NCBI RefSeq assembly: GCF_030295975.1
Contig: NZ_AP027364.1
Location: 3,224,001 to 3,288,000 of the forward strand
Direction: 5' to 3'
Origin: Thalassotalea atypica
GTDB taxonomy: Bacteria; Pseudomonadota; Gammaproteobacteria; Enterobacterales; Alteromonadaceae
Length of the DNA: 64,000 nucleotides
Below, piece after piece: positions 1 through 9,722 of this stretch (position 1 is its first letter; every line of letters starts with the position of its first letter). Below the pieces are notes generated by a model that ran no database searches, was not told the DNA's origin, and saw only the letters and a program-made list of their open reading frames with translations. Made by a program: the position numbers and the translations under genes.

Positions 1-371
1 ATCGCTGGACGCAAGGGTTGCCCCTGCTTATCTAAATTGATCACTGTACCACGCTGAGTCGTTACGGTAACCGCTCTGACTCTTTGCTGATAAGCGTTTG
101 CAATCACCTCTTCTTGTTGCCAAAGCTGCTGACAACACTTTGTTAGCATTGTCCAGAAATATTCCGCATGCTGCTCGGCCCAACCTGGGTTCTCTGAGAA
201 ATAGGCTTCAAGCTCTATTCGGCTTATAGCTACAAGCTCCCCTCGTAAATTGAACAATAGTGCCCTCACACTTTGGGTACCATTATCAATAGTTAAAATT
301 AAATCGTCGGCAATAGCTGACGGCTCAGCATTACTGGATTCATTGCACATTGAGGAATTAACCGCTGTCAT
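1..371 (-). CDS. FGGY-family carbohydrate kinase, N-terminal part (runs off window)
   Basis: The reverse strand from the ATG at 371 encodes about 123 residues before the window edge. The segment LILTIDNGTQSVRALLFN (about residues 24-41) is the phosphate-1 loop of the FGGY/ASKHA fold, followed by the usual NPGWAEQHAEYFW and VTVTTQRGT blocks. FGGY enzymes phosphorylate sugars, polyols or glycerol with ATP. The ATG overlaps the TGA of the preceding dehydrogenase gene by four bases (ATGA), so translation is probably coupled. The neighbours are a GlpD-like dehydrogenase and an alkyl-DHAP-synthase-like oxidase, so a glycerol or glyceryl-type substrate is plausible. The specificity region lies outside the window. 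Confidence 0.88.
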   Translation of the reverse strand, partial: MTAVNSSMCNESSNAEPSAIADDLILTIDNGTQSVRALLFNLRGELVAISRIELEAYFSENPGWAEQHAEYFWTMLTKCCQQLWQQEEVIANAYQQRVRAVTVTTQRGTVINLDKQGQPLRPA

Positions 372-2143
372 ATTTTTAATTTCTTTGGTTTATCTTGATG
401 GTTTGGCAAGCTATAGGCGAGATGCCAAATAGCGCAATATCGATCGACTTCTTGTTGCCAGCGTTCTTCGCTCCACGACAAATATGGAGCACATAATTGC
501 TTAATTTTAGGGAGTAATTCTTGAGCTCCCATTGGCAGTACATTGCCGATGCGAGTTCTACGTAGTAAGAGATCATCCAAGTGCTGTACTTGCTCGAATT
601 TTACAGCCCAGATTAATTCTGCCCATAAATGCCTGCTGTACCTTATTGGAAAGCAATGTTGAGGATCACTTTGTTCGACAAACAGCTCACTTAGCTCGCC
701 ATAACAAGCGCTAATTTGCAGATAAGTCGATTCGCCTAAATCCCTGCCAAATAGCCCCGAAGATGCAGACAAAACAGGTAACTTACAGGCTAACTCGAGC
801 GCATTAAGGTAATCTGCTTTTTCTTTTTGATGATATCCTACTGCATGTTTCTGCTCTGATGTTAGGTGCTGACATACCAATGTCAGCACCTGCTTAGCAA
901 TCAATCTAAAAGTCGTCAATTTACCACCAGCAATCCAAATAACGCCGGCTTTTTGCTCAATAAAATGTTCACGTTTTTCTTTTGAGGGAGCCGTTGATTC
1001 ACCAGAAGTGATCACAGGTCTAACACCAGAGAACGTTGAAATCACATCGTTGGGGGTAATTTTGGCATTCGGGAATTGCTGTGCTATTGCAGCTAGTAAA
1101 TAGTCAAACTCATCTTGAGTAATGTGAGCTTCCTTCTCCATATCTTGTGAATGCTCAACATCGGTTGTCCCTACCAGGGTGACGTTTTGCCATGGATAAA
1201 CTTGCACTGGCCGTTTATCTTGTGCATGACGAATACTAAAAACACTTCCAACAGGTAATCGCCAACTCGGTATTAGTAAATGACTGCCTCGCAACGGACG
1301 CAAGTGCATAGTCTTGTCATTTCGTGTTCGACGATTGCTCGCTTTTTTCACACTATCTTGACCCAGCTTTGACCATGCCCCACAGGCATTAACAACAACT
1401 TTGGTCTTAATTGCCAAGACTTGTTCTGCTAACTCCATCTTGAGTACTTGATGGGTCTCATGCGCAGCGACATCAACAACCTTGGCGTAATTTAAGGCAT
1501 CGCCACCTAAGCATAACGATTCTTGAATCAATCTTTGCACTAAGCGAGCATCGTCAGTTATTGCGTCATAAAATTGAGTGCCACCAAGGAGCTTTTTTTC
1601 ATCAACATTGGGGGCAAGCGCTAGATAAGGTATTTGAGGCCAAAACTTATGCTGTTTTACTCCCGCAATAAAGTCATAACACGACAACAAACGATTAAAC
1701 ACCCAAACGCCAGGGAAAGCGTGCTGATAATGGCTCATCACAAAGCTTTGCTTTGTCACTAACGGATAGCCCTGTGCCAATAAGCGCTGTCTTTCTATGA
1801 CAGATTCTTTCGTCAAGCCAATTTGCCCTTGAGCCATATAGCGCAAACCACCGTGAACCATTTTTGACGAACGACTCGAACTGCCCCACGCATAGTCTTT
1901 TTGCTCAAGTAATAGCACTTTTAAGCCCGCTTGTGAGGCTAGTTTTAAAATCCCAGCACCAGTAATTCCTCCACCGACCACAACCAAGTCCCACATTGGC
2001 GTTTTACTCATGTTGACAATTCGTTGCTCTCGGGACAGCTGTAGGTTCTTTACCTGACTCATCCGAGCCTCACTGCTATGACAGAGAGTTTGTTTGCCAT
2101 TAACATGTATCGACTGATCGTCATTGTGAGAAGGATGTATCAT
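368..2143 (-). CDS. FAD-dependent glycerol-3-phosphate dehydrogenase/oxidase family protein
   Basis: The 591-residue protein has a Rossmann FAD site near residues 52-62 (VVVGGGITGAGI). The GlpD-type signature SSRSSKMVHGGLRYMAQGQ follows, with a C-terminal DAO_C-like domain. The family oxidises glycerol 3-phosphate to dihydroxyacetone phosphate at the inner membrane, passing electrons to quinone. The N-terminus is about 45 residues longer than in classical GlpD; ATGs at residues 28 and 45 are possible alternatives. The first ATG has a GAGG ribosome site at suitable spacing, so I keep it. It is the middle gene of the minus-strand operon, 24 bp after the oxidase gene and overlapping the kinase gene. 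The context differs from a normal glp operon (no glpF or glpK), so it may act on a modified glycerol phosphate. Confidence 0.85.
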   Translation of the reverse strand: MIHPSHNDDQSIHVNGKQTLCHSSEARMSQVKNLQLSREQRIVNMSKTPMWDLVVVGGGITGAGILKLASQAGLKVLLLEQKDYAWGSSSRSSKMVHGGLRYMAQGQIGLTKESVIERQRLLAQGYPLVTKQSFVMSHYQHAFPGVWVFNRLLSCYDFIAGVKQHKFWPQIPYLALAPNVDEKKLLGGTQFYDAITDDARLVQRLIQESLCLGGDALNYAKVVDVAAHETHQVLKMELAEQVLAIKTKVVVNACGAWSKLGQDSVKKASNRRTRNDKTMHLRPLRGSHLLIPSWRLPVGSVFSIRHAQDKRPVQVYPWQNVTLVGTTDVEHSQDMEKEAHITQDEFDYLLAAIAQQFPNAKITPNDVISTFSGVRPVITSGESTAPSKEKREHFIEQKAGVIWIAGGKLTTFRLIAKQVLTLVCQHLTSEQKHAVGYHQKEKADYLNALELACKLPVLSASSGLFGRDLGESTYLQISACYGELSELFVEQSDPQHCFPIRYSRHLWAELIWAVKFEQVQHLDDLLLRRTRIGNVLPMGAQELLPKIKQLCAPYLSWSEERWQQEVDRYCAIWHLAYSLPNHQDKPKKLKI

Positions 2144-2167
2144 AAAAACCTCAGTTTTTCTGCTGGC

Positions 2168-3760
2168 TTACTCAAGCAAAGTACCTGGATTCAATTGCTG
2201 TTGCTCATCGAAATGTTCGGAAAGGTTAGCAAGCAACTTCATGCCCAATACTCCTTTTTCAACACTAAGGTATGGCGCATGATCTTTACCCACGCCATGT
2301 TGATGGCTAATAGTACCCGCATTATTAATAATGGTTTCACTGGCAAGGTGCTTTAACTTCTTCCAGCGTGCTAACGTTTCCTCGTATGAAGAACCATTTC
2401 GATAAATATAAGTTGTATATAGGCTACAACCTTGCGCGTACACATGAGAAAGATGAGTAAAAACATGGATTTGCTCATTTTTATCGGTCAGGCCATGGCG
2501 AATTTCATCTTCAACTTTGGCCATAAGCTCGTCAACATTTCCCCAATCTGTCGCGGTTTCAAAAGTGTCCACAACATAGCCAAGCTGCCATAACGCATCA
2601 CGAAGATAAGGCGAGCGAAAGCGATTAGCTTGCCACTTTTTGCCTAATAACGTCCCCGTATTCACACCTTTGTATTGTTTAACCACACTTTTTAACTGGC
2701 GTTTAGTCGCAGAAATTTGGCTATGACTGCCAGTTAAGCCAAAGGTCAACATACATTTATTGTCCTTACAGCCTCGCAGAGACAAATAGCGCTCTAACCA
2801 TTTGATTGACGTTTCATGTCCAGCAAGTTTCAGCTGAGTTTGGGTTTCAACACGGTTACTTACTCTTAACATGGATAACGCAATACGGTGCTGTACAACC
2901 TCTTTACAAAACTGACTTGCTAGTTGCCAACTTGGAAAAAAGATCACGCCAAACTGCTCTTTTTCAGCTACGCGACTAACCCGTACTTTAACATCGGTTA
3001 GAATGCCAAAGCGTCCTTCAGATCCTAAAAGTATTTCACGTAGATCAGGACCCGCCGAAGAGGCAGGAAACGTGGGAACGGTTAGTGAACCATCGAAGGT
3101 TTCAAGGTTTCCCCCGGCAAATAATTGCTCAATACGCCCATAGCGTAATGATTGCTGACCACTTGAACGACTTGCCACCCAACCACCAATAGTGGATAAC
3201 TCGAAGGATTGTGGAAAATGTCCCAAAGTGTAGCCACGTGCAAGCAATTGTGCTTCAACCATTGTACCGGGTGTGCCCGCCCCAAACGTTGCTATTTGGC
3301 TATTTTCGTCAAGATGAAGCAATTGATTCATGTGACTCATGTCTACCGTTAATACCGCTCTGGAGGACATGTTAGGGTTTATATGACCCGCCACACTTGT
3401 GCCTCCACCATAGGGAATGAGTTCAACGTTATGTGTTTTGGCATAAGCAAGAATATCTTCAACGTCTTGACGGTTTTCTGGAAAACACACGCCATCAGGG
3501 AAACAGGAGATTTCGCCACTACGCATGGCTAAATAGTCGGGTAATGATTGTCCTTTGGCGTGCCGTACTCGAGTTTGAGGATCCGTTGAAACCAATGGAT
3601 GTTCAGGCAATCGTGACGATGGCACCTGACTTATAACGTCTGTTAAAGAAGCATCCTGCAAGCATTGGCCCGTACCAATAGTCTGTGATAAAAATTGTCC
3701 TGCAGAATGCGGCAATTCCATGGTTTTACTTTCATCACCCCAACCATTCCAACGTCTCAT
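2168..3760 (-). CDS. FAD-binding oxidase of the alkyl-DHAP synthase (AGPS-like) family
   Basis: The 530-residue protein has a PCMH-type FAD-binding domain (about residues 75-260; ELIPYGGGTSVAGHI and STIGGWVASRSSGQQSLRYG are the pyrophosphate-binding stretches). A C-terminal oxidase domain follows, with the ISHQHGVGKDHAPYL motif near residue 490. That motif matches the conserved His-rich active-site loop of alkyldihydroxyacetonephosphate synthase, which swaps the acyl chain of acyl-DHAP for a fatty alcohol to make ether lipids. Related bacterial proteins include D-lactate and glycolate oxidases, so the reaction is not certain. It is the first gene of the three-gene operon, with a GGGG ribosome site before the ATG. 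The pairing with a GlpD-like enzyme favours glycerolipid or ether-lipid chemistry. Confidence 0.82.
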   Translation of the reverse strand: MRRWNGWGDESKTMELPHSAGQFLSQTIGTGQCLQDASLTDVISQVPSSRLPEHPLVSTDPQTRVRHAKGQSLPDYLAMRSGEISCFPDGVCFPENRQDVEDILAYAKTHNVELIPYGGGTSVAGHINPNMSSRAVLTVDMSHMNQLLHLDENSQIATFGAGTPGTMVEAQLLARGYTLGHFPQSFELSTIGGWVASRSSGQQSLRYGRIEQLFAGGNLETFDGSLTVPTFPASSAGPDLREILLGSEGRFGILTDVKVRVSRVAEKEQFGVIFFPSWQLASQFCKEVVQHRIALSMLRVSNRVETQTQLKLAGHETSIKWLERYLSLRGCKDNKCMLTFGLTGSHSQISATKRQLKSVVKQYKGVNTGTLLGKKWQANRFRSPYLRDALWQLGYVVDTFETATDWGNVDELMAKVEDEIRHGLTDKNEQIHVFTHLSHVYAQGCSLYTTYIYRNGSSYEETLARWKKLKHLASETIINNAGTISHQHGVGKDHAPYLSVEKGVLGMKLLANLSEHFDEQQQLNPGTLLE

Positions 3761-3905
3761 TTTATACCCCAGCTATGATTTCAATATCAGTTATGATAAA
3801 ACGGAGCTCAGCTAGGCGAAATGTCCTAAAAAGACAGTCAATGTGACATTTTGAGACAATTATGGACTGCTTGGCTCAATACGTAATGGAGTAATAAATA
3901 GACAT

Positions 3906-4964
3906 ATGGCAGATAAACTACTAGCGCAACACGCCGTACAAATCGATGAACAACTTGGTCAGGCATCCGTCCCCGCAGTCAGTCAATATTTGCAACTTGC
4001 CACCGAGCAAGGCATAGACATTAAGAAGATCCTTGATGAAATCAAGCTCGATGAAACCCTTCTGCTTGACAATAACAATCATGTTACAGGGCTTCAATTT
4101 CAACAACTAATTTCAGCTCTTATTTCTCAATCAAATGATGAGCTTTTTGGCTTACACACGGCAAAATACGTGCAACCTGGGTCGTATAGTGTGTTGGGCT
4201 ATATTTCGATGAATTGTGAAAGTTTGGGGCAAGCCATCACCAAGATACAGCCATTTGAAAAACTAGTTGGCGATATGGGCACAACCTCATTTGAAACACT
4301 CGGAGAGCAGGTTAAAATCAGCTGGCATTGTCAATTTACTGAACCACAAGTAAAGCGTCACATGATAGACAACTGTTTGGCCTCGTGGTTAACTTTTGCT
4401 CGCTATTTAGTCAGTCAAGACAGTAATCCCAGCGCTTTACGGTTAATGCGGAAACGACCTAGCTTAAGCCAGCAAAACGAGTACCAAGCACTATTTAATT
4501 GTCCTATCGAATACGGCCAAGACGAAAATGCCATTATCTTTGATAAAACCCTGTTATCTTTACCGCTAAACAAAGGCGATCAACAGCTACTGTCTACTTT
4601 AGAAGACCACGCACAAAGTCTTATTTTGAATTTAAACCGTGAGACAAGTTTTCCGGAACAACTCAGTGCAATGATTGAGCAGTCATTAAAAATGGGCCAG
4701 TTTCATCAACAGGATATCGCCAATAGTTTAGGAATAAGTACAAAAACTTTGCAACGGCGATTGGCCGCACAAGGGTTAAATTTTCAATCAATATTAGATG
4801 AAACACGGCTGAAAGTAGTGAAGCAATATTTGGCCAATCAGGTATTGCCCCTTAACCATGTCAGTGATGCATTAGGATTTAAGGAGCCGCGTTCCTTTTA
4901 CCGTTGGTTCAATAAACTCACTCAAATGACTCCAGGTGAATATCGAAAAACGCTTACACAATAA
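3906..4964 (+). CDS. AraC-family regulator with arabinose-binding-like N-terminal domain
   Basis: The 352-residue regulator has an N-terminal PF12625-type ligand domain (about residues 25-210) and a C-terminal AraC double helix-turn-helix (about 255-348). The helix segments are QQDIANSLGISTKTLQRRL and VSDALGFKEPRSFYRWFNKL. This architecture is shared with OruR/ArgR-type activators that sense small metabolites. It is divergent from the glycerolipid-type operon across 145 bp, so it most likely controls that operon and possibly itself. The ATG at 3906 has only a distant GGAG (14 bases upstream), so initiation may be weak. The ligand is unknown. Confidence 0.88.
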   Translation: MADKLLAQHAVQIDEQLGQASVPAVSQYLQLATEQGIDIKKILDEIKLDETLLLDNNNHVTGLQFQQLISALISQSNDELFGLHTAKYVQPGSYSVLGYISMNCESLGQAITKIQPFEKLVGDMGTTSFETLGEQVKISWHCQFTEPQVKRHMIDNCLASWLTFARYLVSQDSNPSALRLMRKRPSLSQQNEYQALFNCPIEYGQDENAIIFDKTLLSLPLNKGDQQLLSTLEDHAQSLILNLNRETSFPEQLSAMIEQSLKMGQFHQQDIANSLGISTKTLQRRLAAQGLNFQSILDETRLKVVKQYLANQVLPLNHVSDALGFKEPRSFYRWFNKLTQMTPGEYRKTLTQ

Positions 4965-4980
4965 TCTTTCACTCATAAAT

Positions 4981-5011
4981 AAGGGAAGGTAATTATTCAT
5001 TACCTTCCCTT
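4981..5011. terminator. Bidirectional hairpin between AraC gene and TonB receptor
   Basis: A perfect 13-bp stem (AAGGGAAGGTAAT with its complement) closes a 5-base loop between two convergent genes. The U-tract is short on both sides, so efficiency is uncertain, but position and stem strength fit a shared terminator. Confidence 0.65.
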
Positions 5012-5033
5012 TGGCACTGACAATTAAACTTAC

Positions 5034-7847
5034 TTAAAAGTTATAAATGAAGCCCGCGTAATAGCTACGGCCTAAAATGCCCCAGCCATTTCTGGTTCCA
5101 TAACTTGTGGTCCAGTGATCTAGACCTGTATGATCGGTAACATTATTGATACCGGCATAAAGGTTGGCATTTTCGGTCAAGTCATAACTAACACGAATAT
5201 CATGCATGATTGAGTTGCCTGGCGTATCTGAGTCACGAAACTCTTTCGATACATCACCATTTAGACGCCCCGTTTCTCTGAATTTAAATACCCAGCTTGC
5301 ACTGAAATCACCTTGTGAATATGTTGTGGTGAAATTACTTTTCCACTCTGGAATACCTAATTCACCAACATCATTGTCAGTTACAGATACGGCATCAACA
5401 AAGTCAAACTGTGTTAATGAAGACTCGTACATGCGAGTAGCGACAAGTTTAAAGGTAAAGTTATCAATGGCATAATCGGCCTCAATATCTAAGCCTCGAC
5501 GGCGTGACTCATCAGCATTTACACTGCCTGGACGAACGTGAAGCACATCGCCATTAGTATCACGAGAGACTTGTTTACAAAAGTCGTTATCAACTGAGTT
5601 AGGTAATAAATCAACACAGTTACTCATCATACCGCTAGCACTATAGCTTGTGATCATATCTTCTAGTTTGATATCCCAAAAATCTAGTGAAATGCGTAAG
5701 TTATTAACAAATGTTGGTTGATAAATAAAACCTACCGTTAACGTTTTAGCTTCTTCTTCCCGTAAGTCAGAGTTACCTTCTGTGATTGACTGTCCTCTTT
5801 GAGTACTGATGTTTGAACTCCAGCCGGGCTCAATGCCAAACTTGGCACAGTTAGCGACACGACGACCGTCTTTTGGACCTCCATCAATCTCAGTGTAATG
5901 ACATGGATCTGTCATAGTGGTGTAACCAATTGACTGTCCAGAGAATAGTTCGTTTAACTGCGGTGCACGAACGGCACTAGAGTACGTTGAACGAAAACGA
6001 ATTGAATCATTTACTGTCCAGTTAACACCAAATTTTGCACTAGTAAATGATGATGACTCAGTCGAGTACTCTGCTTTTCTCAGCGCGGCTTCAACATCTA
6101 GTGCCTTTATGCCAGGTAAATCCGAAACAATAGGCGCGAGCACTTCAGCGTATATTTCTTGGATGTTTCTGCTGGCATCCATAGGCGTTTGCATACTGGT
6201 CAAATTACCCGATTGCCACAATTCAGATGGCGCGTACTCTAAACTTTCATATCGTACTTCTAAGCCAGCACTCATTTGCAGTGCACCTGCTGGAAGCTCC
6301 ATAAGATCACCTGCAATATTGGCAGAAAACGCATGTGAAACCACGTCAGTTACACTGGTGTGCTCATCTAAAACGTAGTCCAGAACTTCTTGTGATGGGC
6401 GTTCAAATGGACTAAATGAGGGACAAGAGTTGCTTTCTTGGCACGGACCAATAATAGCAAATTGGCTATCGATTCTATCGGTTCTTAAAGCGTTACGGTT
6501 AGATAATTCCGTTTTACTCTTACCACTAGAAAAGTTGACATCCCATGCCCAATCTTCGAATGCTAAACCTGACAATGTGACATTGGCTGACAGGTAATCA
6601 CGCTCGTTGTCATGACGTCTTGGTCCTGCTTCATAAAAAGTATAATGCAGCTTCGTCCAGCCACCATCATCAGTCAGTGCTTTTTCTTCAATGCCTGTAG
6701 GTACATCAAAGGTAAAGTCATTTCCTAATTGAATCCATTTATTCAAAAACGGAGGATCAATTTCGTCTTTAGACTTGGCACGTGAATAGGTAATATCTGC
6801 TGATAGATCAAAACTATCGAACTCATAATTCAACGCAGCATAAGCGTTTACGCGTTCAAATGGGTCTTCAATCATGCCCCAACGGTCAAGAGGAAATCCA
6901 CTGCCGTCATTCGTTAACCAACCATCGTAAACATTGCTTGCTGGCGTTCTAAGTGAATAGCCGCCTGTAGATTCATTAACGTCATACCAATCAAGGGTAT
7001 TATAGTCATTATTCCAGATACCAAAAATGGTGGCTTCACCGCCCCACTCTGTTGTGGTTAAATCTCGTAGCCACACTTTATCAGGAATACCGTCTTCAGC
7101 TCCTGTATTTCTTGGGTTTGCTACAGAGCGCTGTTGAGGGCCTGAGCCTTTGCGATCGCTTTGACGAAGGGCTGACTCATCTAAGTAATCAACTGAAATT
7201 GAAAGGTTACCGCGATTATCATCAAAATTGAAACCGTGGGTTAAGGTAAAATTTCGTGTGTCATGCCCACCATCATTGGTACCACCAATCTGACCACGTA
7301 AAGACGTGCCTTCGTAATCTTTCTTCAGGATAAAGTTCACCACACCGGCAACCGCGTCTGAGCCATAAACAGCAGAAGCTCCACCAGTCATCACTTCAAC
7401 GCGTTCAAGTAACTCTGATGGGATCATACCAATATCAGCGTACATGGTCTGAGCATCATCAGTAATAGGGGTTGGGCGCTTGCCGTTAACTAGCACTAAC
7501 GTACGTGTTGCACCGATACCGCGTAGGTTCAATACATTAAGTCCTGAGTTACCAAATGAATAGTTACCTGATGTAGAATCTAAACCTTCACCAAATTGTG
7601 GCATTGAGGTCAAAATGTCATTTACATTAGTTAAACCCGATATCTTGATGTCTTCAGCAGAGATAACAACTGTTGGCGTCGGCGCGTCAAATGTTGTCCG
7701 TGAGATTCTTGAGCCCGTTACCATTATTTGCTCTACGGCTTCTTCATCTGCCACAGTATTCTTAGCTAACTCGTCTGCGTGAGCATTTAGGCTAATTGAG
7801 CCAACCACGGCGCTAATAGCCAAAGCTAGCGCATTTTTGCGTAGCAT
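5034..7847 (-). CDS. TonB-dependent outer-membrane receptor
   Basis: The mature region starts after a signal peptide (MLRKNALALAISAVVGSISL, cut near NAHA). A TonB-box-like segment (VEQIMVTGSRI), a plug domain (about residues 45-165, with VLVNGKRPTP and GGASAVYGSDAVAGVVNFI) and a long beta-barrel ending in YYAGFIYNF follow. It imports large substrates across the outer membrane with TonB energy. Two in-frame ATGs each have a ribosome site (GAGGAAAG before 7874, AGGAAGGGAG before 7847); I prefer 7847 because it starts the signal peptide directly. A 14-bp palindrome about 200 bp upstream is identical in its core to one in the hydroxyproline promoter region. The substrate may therefore be a hydroxyproline-containing peptide, as an inference. 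The type resembles peptide/oligosaccharide receptors of Alteromonadales, not siderophore receptors. Confidence 0.92.
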   Translation of the reverse strand: MLRKNALALAISAVVGSISLNAHADELAKNTVADEEAVEQIMVTGSRISRTTFDAPTPTVVISAEDIKISGLTNVNDILTSMPQFGEGLDSTSGNYSFGNSGLNVLNLRGIGATRTLVLVNGKRPTPITDDAQTMYADIGMIPSELLERVEVMTGGASAVYGSDAVAGVVNFILKKDYEGTSLRGQIGGTNDGGHDTRNFTLTHGFNFDDNRGNLSISVDYLDESALRQSDRKGSGPQQRSVANPRNTGAEDGIPDKVWLRDLTTTEWGGEATIFGIWNNDYNTLDWYDVNESTGGYSLRTPASNVYDGWLTNDGSGFPLDRWGMIEDPFERVNAYAALNYEFDSFDLSADITYSRAKSKDEIDPPFLNKWIQLGNDFTFDVPTGIEEKALTDDGGWTKLHYTFYEAGPRRHDNERDYLSANVTLSGLAFEDWAWDVNFSSGKSKTELSNRNALRTDRIDSQFAIIGPCQESNSCPSFSPFERPSQEVLDYVLDEHTSVTDVVSHAFSANIAGDLMELPAGALQMSAGLEVRYESLEYAPSELWQSGNLTSMQTPMDASRNIQEIYAEVLAPIVSDLPGIKALDVEAALRKAEYSTESSSFTSAKFGVNWTVNDSIRFRSTYSSAVRAPQLNELFSGQSIGYTTMTDPCHYTEIDGGPKDGRRVANCAKFGIEPGWSSNISTQRGQSITEGNSDLREEEAKTLTVGFIYQPTFVNNLRISLDFWDIKLEDMITSYSASGMMSNCVDLLPNSVDNDFCKQVSRDTNGDVLHVRPGSVNADESRRRGLDIEADYAIDNFTFKLVATRMYESSLTQFDFVDAVSVTDNDVGELGIPEWKSNFTTTYSQGDFSASWVFKFRETGRLNGDVSKEFRDSDTPGNSIMHDIRVSYDLTENANLYAGINNVTDHTGLDHWTTSYGTRNGWGILGRSYYAGFIYNF

Positions 7848-7874
7848 ACTCCCTTCCTGTTCTTTGTGTTCCAT

Positions 7875-8504
7875 ACTTTCCTCTTTTTATTATTAACTGG
7901 TTATTGATCTTTTTATTAACAGGACGAATCGATCTTTCATGGTTTTTATGCTGCGACCGCTAAGCTCAACACGCCTGATTTAAATGCATCGGTAGAAGCG
8001 ACAGCATCAAATAATTGAATTCAATATATTTACATAAATATACCGGATCCAATATATTGTATACAATAATGATAAGTATGAAGAAGATCAACAGTTAAGA
8101 TCTTTTCAATGATCGACTGCATTTCTGTTAATGAGTCCCTTAGGTAATGTAAATAGTGGCTTCACTTGACTCAAAGGTGATTTATTATTCCCCTTTAAAT
8201 TCAACAACTAATAACACAGACGAAAATTCTGGTAAGAATGGAGCTAACAATATTGGATAAGAATAACGCAAAGTCATCAGTCCATAGAAAATAATGCTGG
8301 CGTCAAAAAATTATGCAGTTTTAAATATGTCTGAAACTGTAATTATTGTGTAATTAGCAGCACTAAATGAAGTTTCATTAAGAAAACCAATTGATTAGCA
8401 TAAAAATAAAGCAGTACTAAAACCAATAAAGGTTATTGAACGCTCATGCTATTTTGAGGTATTAGAAAATGCGGCTGACATTAAATAAGAGTATGTACTG
8501 GCAT
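7875..8504. other. 630-bp non-coding stretch upstream of TonB receptor
   Basis: No convincing gene is seen. It contains the GntR-type palindrome at 8052-8068 and must hold the receptor promoter. The rest is AT-rich and broken by stops in all frames. The sulfotransferase remnant begins beyond it, so part of this DNA may be decayed coding sequence. Confidence 0.5.
8052..8068. promoter_or_regulatory. GntR-type operator upstream of TonB receptor
   Basis: The core ATTGTATACAAT at 8056-8067 is a perfect palindrome, extended to 14 bp at 8055-8068. The 16-mer at 8052-8067 is identical to 23244-23259, in the divergent promoter of the hydroxyproline genes. Palindromes of the form TTGTATACAA are typical of FCD-type GntR regulators, and one is encoded at 18856-19524. 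Confidence 0.65.
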
Positions 8505-8747
8505 TCAATTTGGCATCTTATTTAACACGCTTTTTAAAGGTGTTAAATATTGTTCATAGTTTTGCCATTGCTGTGTCGCTGTTTTGTAGATAGGCTGGCG
8601 TACTTGTTCAGAGCTAGGTGTTTTTATATTGCGCTTAGTGTTATGAAAATCCATACAAGCTGGTTCAAAGGTTAAACCACAAAAATCGAGCATTCTCCTC
8701 AAAAGACTGAATGTATTATTAAGAGGCGTTACACAGAATAGAAGCAT
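8505..8747 (-). pseudogene. Remnant of a TPR-type sulfotransferase (C-terminal end only)
   Basis: The reading frame encodes about 65 residues that match the C-terminal end of the tetratricopeptide-sulfotransferase family. The pattern is LLRRMLDFCGLTFEPACMDF, then SSEQVRQPIY and WQNYEQYLTPL. The catalytic PAPS-binding part that should precede it is absent, and the first dozen residues look unrelated, so this is a truncated relic and not an intact small gene. Such sulfotransferase genes often sit beside TonB-dependent receptors in Alteromonadales, and this relic lies immediately upstream of one. It was recognised from motif memory, not a search. Confidence 0.7.
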
Positions 8748-8809
8748 GCCTCATAAGGTAAATTGCAAGAAAGTAAAACACCTAAAGACATAACATAAAC
8801 AAAGGGAGA

Positions 8810-8842
8810 AACGTCATATGCTTCCCCCTTGCGTTTTAAAAT
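8810..8842 (-). terminator. Probable terminator of the universal stress protein gene
   Basis: On the minus strand an imperfect hairpin (AAGGGGGAAG pairing with CTTTCTCCCTTT) is followed by a T-rich stretch, just past the stop of the universal stress protein gene. The stem has mismatches. Confidence 0.4.
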
Positions 8843-8858
8843 ATTCGCAGACCAATAA

Positions 8859-9722
8859 CTACGGCTTTAACGCCAAGACGTCTGATTTAAGCAACTCAAG
8901 AATTTGCTCAGAAGTATTTCCGATCAATCGACCAGTTATACCTGTTCGCCCTATAACACCAATAACAACAGTACCTGATTTAACTTGTGCCGCAGTACTT
9001 AATATCACCTTGCCAGGATGACCAGCATTAATATGAAAATTTTCAGCCGGAATATCAAATTGCTGAGCTAATCTTGTAATTTCACTGCGGTATTCACGCA
9101 TTGCGTTGTTTTCGAGCTCATCTTTATAAAGCAGCCCTAAATCCCTTAATAGTGGAGAAAGAGGAATGGTGTAACACACATGCACTTGGGAGTTCGAATG
9201 TGCAGCAAGAGATTTTGCTTCAGCCAATATTTTTTTATTCAATGCTTGTTTTGTTTCTTTGGTCGCACCTAAATCGATAGCAGCTAAGACATTCCTTGCC
9301 TTACGCCACTTTTGCTCTGACACAATTAACAAGGGACTTGGACACTCACGTAATAAATGCCAATCTGTTGGGGTGTAAAAAAGTGTTTCTGAGCGATGTC
9401 CTGTTTTGATAACCAACGACGGGTTAGATTTTTTTGAATAATCTTCTACCCATGCAGGAATACGCTTTTCCCAAACAACTTCAACGTCGTAATTTACACC
9501 TTTAAAATCAATCTTTGACAATTGTGCTGTTGCATTTAACTTCAGGGTTTCAATCACTTTATTCTTTATGGACACAATATCATTGCTTACTGCCCGAAGG
9601 TTTTCATAACAAAAATAGACAATATGCAAACTTGCACTATATGTTGGTGCTAGCTCAATGGCACGCTCTATTGCTGTGGGATCTTGTTCGGCAAAGTCGG
9701 CGATAACGAGTAATTTATTCAT
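8859..9722 (-). CDS. Tandem-domain universal stress protein (UspE-like)
   Basis: The 287-residue cytoplasmic protein has two Usp domains (about 1-145 and 150-287). The second ends with the nucleotide-binding pattern GVIGRTGITGRLIGNTSEQI, which fits the ATP-binding G-2x-G-9x-G(S/T) motif. The first domain lacks it, as in UspE. Such proteins support survival of stress and growth arrest. The gene is monocistronic, with AGGGGA nine bases before the ATG. Its neighbours give no further functional hint. Confidence 0.88.
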   Translation of the reverse strand: MNKLLVIADFAEQDPTAIERAIELAPTYSASLHIVYFCYENLRAVSNDIVSIKNKVIETLKLNATAQLSKIDFKGVNYDVEVVWEKRIPAWVEDYSKKSNPSLVIKTGHRSETLFYTPTDWHLLRECPSPLLIVSEQKWRKARNVLAAIDLGATKETKQALNKKILAEAKSLAAHSNSQVHVCYTIPLSPLLRDLGLLYKDELENNAMREYRSEITRLAQQFDIPAENFHINAGHPGKVILSTAAQVKSGTVVIGVIGRTGITGRLIGNTSEQILELLKSDVLALKP

